A stretch of DNA of 64,000 bases from the NCBI RefSeq assembly GCF_018446385.1, contig NC_056000.1, positions 52,732,722-52,796,721 of the forward strand, given 5' to 3'. The translations under genes were made by a program, and so were the position numbers. Shown piece after piece: positions 57,809 to 64,000 of the stretch. The stretch comes from Zingiber officinale. Taxonomy: Eukaryota; Streptophyta; Magnoliopsida; Zingiberales; Zingiberaceae. How positions within the stretch are numbered: the stretch's first letter is position 1; every line of letters starts with the position of its first letter. The notes beneath the pieces are model-generated. The model was not told the origin of the DNA. It saw only the letters and a program-made list of their open reading frames with translations, and did not search any database.

Positions 57809-59257
57809 ATGGTCGGACCAAGCATTGTTCCACCCAAATTCGAGGGGAACTTCGCAGACTGGAAGCGTCGTATGGAGGTATTCCTAAAAACAGATTTTGA
57901 AATTCGGTTTATTATGAAATATGGTTTTGTAGCTCCAATAGATAAAGATGGAAAAGAAAAGGAAGAGAGCGATTGGACAAAGAAGGAGCAGAATGAGTCG
58001 GTAGCAAACAGCCGTGCGGAACATCACCTGCTGAGCGTGTTACCGCCTCAAGAGGTCAACCGCATCGGAAACTATTTATCTGCCAAAGAACTTTGGGAGA
58101 AGTTCTTGGAACTCCACGAAGGCACGTCCGAAGCAAAGCTCGCTAGAAGGGACATCCTCCGCAACAAACTGATGAACATCCGTCTGGAGAAAGGTGAGAA
58201 AGTAGCCGGTCTACATGCAAAGGTAAAAGAACTAGTTACTGGTCTCGAAAACCTTGGTGAAAAGGTAACAAACCGGGACACTATACGCTACGCACTCAAC
58301 GCGTTTCCAAGAACTCCAGAGTGGACATCAATCGTCGATGCTTACTACATCTCAAAAGACTTGGAGGTAAGTACTTTAGAAGAGTTGTTTTCTACACTTG
58401 AATTACACGAAACTAGATATGCAGAGATATCAAAGGACACAACCCAGACTATGGCGCTAAACGCAACCAACAAGGATGAACCCGAGTCAGACTCCGAAGA
58501 CGATCAAGAAGCGTACATGGTAAGAAACTTTAAAAAGTTTTTTAGATCTAATAAATTTAAAATGCAGAATAAAAAGAATCAAAAAGGTAGAAGAAAAGTA
58601 CGGTGCTACCAGTGTCAGAAGGAGGGACACCTAAGGGAAGACTGCCCAGAACTCAAGAAGGTCAAAATGAAGACACCCAAGAAACACAACCTAAAAGCAA
58701 CTTGGGACGACACTACTTCATCCGAATCAGAAGTTCAAGAATATGCTAGGATAGCGCTGATGGCAAGTTACGAAGGGCAAAGCTTATCAGAACCTAGCAT
58801 CGATGAAGGGGGAGCGACCTCAGATGAAGGCAGCGAAGCAGGGGGAGATTCAGGCTTCAAGTCCGATATGGTAAGTGAGGTATGCCTCTTACCCCCTGAT
58901 CAACTTTATTCTGGCATTAAGGCAATGACTAAATCCATGTATAAATTAGAAAATGAAAATATCAAATTAAAAAATGAAATTTTGGAAACAAAAAGAATTT
59001 TAGCAAAATCATGTCTTATTGAGGATTTTGATAAATTGAAAATTGAAAATGAAAAACTAAAAGAAGAAATAGAAAGATTGAAAAAATATAAAAGTTCAAA
59101 TATTTCTACTTTTAGAAATTATAGAGGTTTAAATTGGTATTATAGATTTCATCAAAGTCAAATTAGAAATATATCAAAAATCTATGTACCTAGGAAATAC
59201 TTGGTTAACCCTGTAGGTAGGAACCTCTACTGGGTTCCAAAAACCTGTTTAATTTAA
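57809..59257 (+). CDS. Gag polyprotein of the gag-only Copia-type element, intact
   Basis: An uninterrupted 482-codon frame begins MVGPSIVPPKFEGNFADWKR; the ATG lies 57 bases after the LTR, and this start matches the outer copy's gag start at 61336. Residues about 10-220 form the copia Gag capsid region (the UBN2/Retrotran_gag_2 type, with ELWEKFLELHEGTSEAKLAR). A basic stretch precedes a perfect CX2CX4HX4C zinc knuckle (C266, C269, H274, C279) that would bind element RNA. An acidic Ser-rich segment follows, then a coiled coil at about 375-440 (IKLKNEILETKRI, IENEKLKEEIERLKK). It ends GRNLYWVPKTCLI, where a complete relative would run on to protease. Gag packages RNA in cytoplasmic particles. 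No break was found, so the protein could be made. Confidence 0.95.
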   Translation: MVGPSIVPPKFEGNFADWKRRMEVFLKTDFEIRFIMKYGFVAPIDKDGKEKEESDWTKKEQNESVANSRAEHHLLSVLPPQEVNRIGNYLSAKELWEKFLELHEGTSEAKLARRDILRNKLMNIRLEKGEKVAGLHAKVKELVTGLENLGEKVTNRDTIRYALNAFPRTPEWTSIVDAYYISKDLEVSTLEELFSTLELHETRYAEISKDTTQTMALNATNKDEPESDSEDDQEAYMVRNFKKFFRSNKFKMQNKKNQKGRRKVRCYQCQKEGHLREDCPELKKVKMKTPKKHNLKATWDDTTSSESEVQEYARIALMASYEGQSLSEPSIDEGGATSDEGSEAGGDSGFKSDMVSEVCLLPPDQLYSGIKAMTKSMYKLENENIKLKNEILETKRILAKSCLIEDFDKLKIENEKLKEEIERLKKYKSSNISTFRNYRGLNWYYRFHQSQIRNISKIYVPRKYLVNPVGRNLYWVPKTCLI

Positions 59258-59904
59258 ATTTAGACTTAGCATTTTCAGCAAGGAAATTAAACGACTAATT
59301 TCATTATGAGGCTTTGTCTAAGGAAGTGGTTGTTGCTCCAATAACCAAGAAGGCCTAGTGCCTCGCCACGACCTGGAAGCCAAGTATCGAAATGAAAAGT
59401 TTAATTGACTAACTGAAAAAGTATTAATTTAATTTACCTAATGCTTTAAAAGAGTTATTCAATTTGTGTTAGAAAAATATTTAAAATTAATTTATATTTA
59501 AAAAAAAAACAATTTTTTTTGGAAAATAATTTTTTTTTAACTTAGAAATTTTCTGAAAATTATTGACTTAGATATTAACTAAGAAATTTTTCTATGAATA
59601 TTGTCTTATACATTTTTCTTTGAAAATTACCTTAGAAATCTTTTATGAAAAATAACTTAAAATTTTTCTGAATATTGACTTAGAATTTTTATGAAAATTC
59701 ACTTAAAATTTTGTTTACCTTAGACTTGTTTAAAGAACCCCTATTTTTAATGTGATCAAAGGGGGAGAAGAATGTTAAGTCTAGGGGGAGGTACTATAAT
59801 TTTTCAATTGAAAAATATTTTGGACTTATTGGAATATAAATCGTTTTTATTGCATATGGTTACCCTAACTTAACTTGGGTTGCTCACATCAAAAAGGGGG
59901 AGAT
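59258..59904 (+). other. Non-coding 3' region of the gag-only element with purine tract
   Basis: Positions 59308-59385 contain a cassette shared with the copia LTRs at 602 and 8049. The middle is AT-rich with short repeats of TTAGAAATTTTTCTGAAAAT type. A first purine stretch (AAAGGGGGAGAAG, 59758-59770) and the true polypurine tract (AAAAAGGGGGAGAT, 59891-59904) precede the 3' LTR. Confidence 0.8.
59308..59385 (+). repeat. Short cassette shared between different retrotransposon families
   Basis: GGCTTTGTCTAAGGAAGTGG, then a TGCTCC block and AAGAAGGCCTAGTGCCTCGC. Near-identical text is in the copia LTRs (604-690 and 8050-8140) and, inverted, at the window end (63970-64000). In the LTRs it lies inside the LTR; here it lies in an internal 3' region. 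Confidence 0.85.
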
Positions 59905-60820
59905 TGTTGGAACCCCAAGGTGTTTTGATGTGATCAAACAAGCTAAGTTAGGTCCTGCGTTTGTTTAACCCTTGTGTCTAAGTGTGCAGGAGCTTAGGAA
60001 CACAGGAAGTCGAGCGGAAGACGCGGCTAACGAGAAGGATGGCACGGGGAGAGAGCCGACGGGCTCGGTGCGTCCGAGGGACGAGGTGACCACGGAAGAG
60101 TACACCGGTGGACGAGAAGAACGTGCGCGACGTTCGAGGGATGAGAAACTGGGAAGGAAGGCTGCTCGAGGAGAAGGCCGGAACATGGGTTCGGGTGAGC
60201 CCTATTCCGGAAGGCCGAGATCACCCAAGCAAACGGAGCCAGAGCGAACAGACCCGGACCGAGATGAGCTGGATCGAGACGAGCTGAACCGGAGTCGAAA
60301 AGTCAACCTATGTTGACCTTAGGGCTCCGGGCGCCCGGAACCGACCGGGGCGCCCGGAACCCTTCCGGGCGCCCGGAATCGACTTTTCAACAGGATCGAG
60401 TTTTGACTCGATCCGACCGTTGGAGGATAAAATTTATCCCCCCCCCAGGGCGCCCGGAACCCTTCCAGGCGCCCGGACCAAGACTATAAATATAGCCTTG
60501 GTCCAGAAGCAATTATCAATAAAGAACAACTACTTGTAATCCAGTGCTTTCATTTGTGTTATTTCTTTCTGTGCTTTCAACGCTGTAAGAGGCTACTCCG
60601 CCCAGAGGAGAATCAATTAGTGCGCCTTCTTTGCCTTGCATTAGCAATCCTCTGATTGCAAACCAAGTAATTCCTCTGTGTCTACTTTCTGTCTTAATTA
60701 GTCTCTGTCGTTTTAATTACAAGTTCTTTTAAGTTAGTTGAATATCCGAGAAGGGTTTTTGGTTTTATTTTATAGGGCAATTCACCCCTCCCCTCTTGCC
60801 GGCCTCCAAAGGGACCTACA
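59905..60820 (+). repeat. 3' LTR of the gag-only element (916 bp)
   Basis: Same ends as the 5' LTR and only scattered point differences, plus a missing 19-base palindrome unit near 60335 and a C run two bases longer near 60440. Confidence 0.95.
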
Positions 60821-61278
60821 CCTTCAACCAGCCATGGAAGGCGCCTTCAACCAGGCAATTTTGGCCGTTGCGGAAAGGATAAAGTTTTATCCGTTGGCCT
60901 CGCTGGAGGCGCCTTCTAGCCCTATGGAAGGCGCCTTCAGCCTGCGGATAAGTTTTTCCAGGGTTTATAAAAAGACCCCTGGACCTAGGAAAGAAGTAAC
61001 AACTTCTGTATTCAGTTTCCTAGTCATTTCTGAGCTTTCACTATATGTAAAAGGCTTCTTCGCCTTCAGCAAAGGTGATTCTTAGTTAGCTTTCATCTAC
61101 CTTGGATTAACAACTATCTAGGTTGTAACCAAGTAAATAGTGGCCTTTTACTCATTACTTTTAAGTTGTTAATTCTATTTTAATTGCTTTATTAATCTGA
61201 GTTGAAAGTCGAGAAAGGTATTTTGTTTTAGTGTTTTAGGCAACTCAACCCTCTTCAACCGGCCTACCCAGACCAACA

Positions 61279-61353
61279 AGTGATATCAGAGTCTAACAAC
61301 TTCAGGAGGACTAACCATCGAACAAAGCACATGAGATGGTTAGATTAAGCATT
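61279..61353 (+). pseudogene. Primer site and first codons of gag of the outer Copia element
   Basis: TGATATCAGAGTC (61281-61293) is a diverged Met-tRNA primer site. The ATGGTTAGATTAAGCATT at 61336-61353 matches the start of the intact Gag at 57809 (MVGPSI), so this is gag codons 1-6. The reading is then cut by the minus-strand element at 61354. Confidence 0.75.
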
Positions 61354-64000
61354 TGTAGGACCGTTGGCGGTCGGCTAGAAGGGAGGTTCAATAGCCCCTA
61401 CACAAAATCAAACAAAAAAATCTTTCTCGAACAAATAACTTAATTAAAGAACACTTGCATTAAATAATAAATAAACTGAAAAACAGAGGCTCAAAGGTTT
61501 TACTTGGTTACTGTTGGATCGTGATGTTCGATAGAAGGGGGGGTGAATATCGATTATAAAAAATTCGTCGATCAGAGTAAGCACGGTGGAAAAGAAAGAA
61601 CAATGCTAACACAGAACCTGTTTTACTTGGTTCGGAGCCTTTGGCGACTCCTACTCCAAGGCCCGCACACGAGGGTGCTTTCGTTGGGCAATTCACTAGC
61701 AGTTCGAAAGATATTACAAACTAAATACAGAAAATGCTAATGAAAGAATTAAAGCAATACCGACAAAATAAGAGACTTAAAAAGAGAAGCAGCATGTTTG
61801 TCGGAGCTTTGCAGCATCGCAGGTGCACAGGAGAGCGAGTTCTTCAATTCAGAGTTGTTGTTTTAGGCTCCACCCTTGACCCTTCTTTTATATGAGGCTC
61901 GGGGCATCCCGGATCCCTTCCGGGCGCCCTGGTGAGATGTGGCAGTTCCAACCAGCGAGCTCCACGTGGCCACGATGCAATTAGGATAAAATTGCCTCCC
62001 GGGCGCCCGAATCCCCTCCGAGTGCCTGGACCACCTTTCTCCAGAGATTCCTTCTCCTACAAGACAAGGCTAGTCCAAGGCAAATATATAATATGTTTCC
62101 TACAAAACAAAGTGTTAGCACAGTTTTATAAATTCAATATCAAGAGTATGACTTAGATTCCGTCTTTTCGAGACCGGAATCTAGTCACGATCTCGACTTA
62201 GATATGCGAAATGGATCTAAGCCGGATCGACGCCTACTGTTCCCTTCCCGGGAACGCGTCCTCACAGTCACTCCCTTCCAGTGACTTACCTTTACTCACC
62301 TATCAGACGTCCGGTCAGCCCTTCGACCCGTCTTGACTTCTCGCCAGCTATCCGGTCAACCCGTGGACCTAGCTGGACTTCGTGCCAAATGTCCGGTCAA
62401 TCCTTCGACCCATTTGGACTTCGTGCCAAGCTTCTGGTCAGCCCGTCGACCAGCTTGGACTTCTCACCAAGCGTCTGGTCAGCCCGTCGACCCGCTTGGA
62501 CTTCGTGCCAAACATCCGGTCAGCCTGTCGACCTGTCTAGACTTAGCCTGTACACTCGATCAGAGTGTTAGATAACGACAAACCTAACTTAACTTGATTT
62601 GTCATTCATCAAAACCTGAGTTAGATCGTTAGTGCTAACCGCACCAACAGTTACAACAAAGGAGGTTGTTAATTCAAGGAATAGAGTAGCACTAGTTTAT
62701 CCTTTAGGCAGAGAAGCCTCTTTATAGCAGTGAAAGCACAGAAAATAAGAAGTTAAACAAAAATTGAGATGTGTACAAGTGTTGTTGCAAGAATGCTTGT
62801 TGTCCATAGCTTCTGGGACCAAGGTTATATTTATAGCCTTGGTCGGGGCGCCTGGAAGGGTTCCAGGCGCCTGGAGTGGGATACAAAATTATCCTCGACG
62901 CAACGGTCAAAGACCATGTCGAAATGGCTAAAACTTGGGTTTCGGGTGCCTGGACTGCTCTGGGTGCCCGAAATCATTCCGAGCACCCTGAAGGGGGAAA
63001 GTTAACATTTTGTTGACTTTCTCTCCGGGCCTCCAGCTTCAGCTCTGCTTGCTTCGATCCGGGGTTTTCTGCTCGCTTGGGTGATTTCGGCTATCCAGAA
63101 TAGGACTCACCTGAACCCAACTTCCGATCTTCTCGAGCAACCTTCTGCTCCGGCTTCTCATCCCTTGGAAATGTCACACGCCTCCTTCTCGTCCGCCCGC
63201 ATACTCTTCCGCAGCACCTCATCCCTCAGACGCACCGAGCTCGTCAGCTCTCTCCCATGTCGTCCTTCTCGCTAGCTGCGTCTTTTGCTCGACTCCCTAT
63301 GCTCTTAAGTTCCTGCACACTTAGACACAAGGTTAAACACAACATGACCTAACTTAACTTGTTTAATTGCATCAAAACTACCTTGGGGTGCCAAAAATCT
63401 CCTCCTTTTTGATGTGAGAAACTCAAGTTAAGTTAGGGTAAACCAACATAAAGTTAAAGTAATAAATTTGTAATTAAAGTGCAAAAATTTAAAATTTTGC
63501 CTACCTCCCCTTAGACTTATGCCTTCTCCCCCTTTGACCATATAAAAAATGAGGTACTAAAAAAAAAATCTAAGGGTAACTTTTCAAATAAAAGAGAAAG
63601 TCAATCTTTTTAAAAAAAAAACTTTGATTTTTCAACAATTTTGAAAAAGTTTTGAGAATAATTTGCAACGTAAATAATTTTAGAAACTTTAAGTTTTGCA
63701 AATATAATTTTTTAAGTTAAACAAATTTGAAAAAAAAAATTGAGTAGTTTTGGTGAAAAAGTTTTTGGCAGAGTAATGTTGATACTTCCAAAAAAAACTT
63801 TGATAATTTTTTTTAAGAAAGTTGGTAAAAGCATAGTATATTTAAAAAAAATTAACTTTCTAAGTTTTTTTTAAAAAAATGCAAATAAAAAAAATGTTGA
63901 CAATTATGTAAAGCATTATCTAATCATTATTCAATACTTTATCAGTTAGTCAATTAAATATTTTATTTTATTAATGGGCTTCCAAGGTGTGGCGAGGCAC
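61354..64000 (-). mobile_element. Minus-strand relative of the gag-only Copia family, continuing beyond the window
   Basis: The LTR is 61354-63396 minus the solo LTR inside it, about 900 bp net. Its minus-strand start (TTGGCACCCCAAGG) and end (GGTCCTACA) match the LTR at 56820. Upstream at 63397-63413 is the purine tract, read on the minus strand as CATCAAAAAGGAGGAGAT. The internal region to 64000 repeats the AT-rich 3' region seen at 59258-59904, including the shared cassette at 63970-64000. No coding part is reached. GCATT at 61349-61353 is the left TSD candidate. Confidence 0.85.
61512..62649 (-). mobile_element. Solo LTR (TGTTGGATCG family), TSD GTTAC
   Basis: It runs TGTTGGATCGTGATG ... 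CCGCACCAACA with GTTAC at 61507-61511 and 62650-62654. It is the same family as 48341-49668. A minus-strand TATA (TCATATAAAAG, about 61887-61896) has CCGGGCGCCC-type palindromes upstream at 61905-62030. The right half is an array of about six 40-55 base units containing GTCCGGTCAGCCC and CGACCCGCTTGGACTTC (62305-62545). Confidence 0.92.

Larger units (their letters stand above)
56820..60820 (+). mobile_element. Young non-autonomous gag-only LTR retrotransposon (TR-GAG type), TSD CCTTC
   Basis: LTRs 56820-57752 and 59905-60820 are nearly identical apart from a 19-base indel. CCTTC lies at 56815-56819 and 60821-60825. A Met-tRNA-like primer site follows the first LTR and a purine tract precedes the second. 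The only gene is an intact Gag. Protease, integrase, RT and RNase H are absent, so movement would need pol products from a related element. This matches the class described as TR-GAG in plants. Confidence 0.95.
56385..61278 (+). repeat. Copia LTR split by the gag-only element
   Basis: It starts TGTTGGAATCCCAAGG (56385) and ends CAGACCAACA (61278), with the gag-only element occupying 56820-60820. The net LTR is about 890 bp. Its first 300 bases are clearly related to the LTR of the inserted element. Palindromes here are GAAGGCGCCTTC type (56762-56819, 60835-60965), followed by a TATA-like TTTATAAAAAG at 60964. The LTR is inserted in the coiled-coil region of the antisense ORF; its partner LTR is outside the window. 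Confidence 0.88.

Noticed and set aside
57670..57900. 76-codon frame spanning the LTR end and gag start
   Set aside because: A different frame from Gag, running across the LTR boundary and primer site.
62281..62575. Repetitive 80-96 codon frames
   Set aside because: They read through an array of GTCCGGTCAGCCC units in a solo LTR. They are not a gene.
1..64000. tRNA or rRNA genes
   Set aside because: Only tRNA-complementary primer sites were found. No cloverleaf with A and B boxes or rRNA segment could be recognised by eye.

Overview
This window is plant nuclear DNA made almost entirely of nested transposable elements, with no intact host gene. It holds Ty1/copia and Ty3/gypsy LTR retrotransposons with plant tRNA primer sites, two CACTA DNA transposons and at least six solo LTRs. 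The density and depth of nesting suggest pericentromeric or otherwise recombination-poor heterochromatin. The repeat types suggest a monocot. A Zingiberales relative is a guess from the style of the LTRs, not a demonstrated assignment. All domain assignments come from reading translations by eye. LTR boundaries were set from TG...CA ends and matching target-site duplications (TSDs). || Left block, 1-9122: a decayed Copia element (5' LTR cut by the window edge, frameshifted gag-pol, full 2.6 kb 3' LTR ending at 8380) sits in an older Copia-type LTR fragment (8381-9122). || Large central nest, about 9123-46652: one Tat-lineage Ty3/gypsy element on the minus strand forms the backbone. Right to left it has a 5' LTR, gag, protease, RT, RNase H, a second RNase H (aRNH) and integrase, then two tandem-repeat arrays and an extra ORF on the opposite (plus) strand. 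It is interrupted by a Tekay-like solo LTR (9968-12299, TSD AAATC), two solo LTRs of one family (19660-21327, TSD TAACA; 21510-23331, TSD CAGCT), CACTA-1 (23786-27819, TSD CTT) and an Athila-type solo LTR (29066-45204, TSD AGAGG). That last solo LTR is itself split by CACTA-2 (29528-34890, TSD TCG) and by a two-LTR Athila element (35657-44724, TSD CTAGC). CACTA-2 carries captured host exons of a family-1 beta-glucosidase and a nucleoside diphosphate kinase, and possibly a kinesin-14 tail. The Athila element keeps gag, protease and the env-position ATHILA ORF but lacks RT, RNase H and integrase. || 46653-48340 is the least repeat-like part and holds a probable NAC-domain exon remnant. || Right nest, 48341-64000: the 3' end of a minus-strand Copia element is cut by a second Tat element. 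That element's antisense, intron-containing ORF is split by an unclassified solo LTR (53027-54648, TSD GCATT). The ORF is in turn interrupted by a Copia element whose LTR (56385-61278) received a young gag-only element (56820-60820, TSD CCTTC, intact 482-residue Gag). That Copia element's gag start received another minus-strand relative (61354 to beyond the window), whose LTR holds a further solo LTR (61512-62649, TSD GTTAC). || The most notable pattern crosses families. Several unrelated LTR families carry a cluster of short GC-rich palindromes directly upstream of the TATA box, with a different core sequence in each family. In the Athila element a second copy of this module lies upstream of the env-position ORF. 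In the two elements where both LTRs can be compared, the LTR pair differs by about one palindrome unit exactly there.
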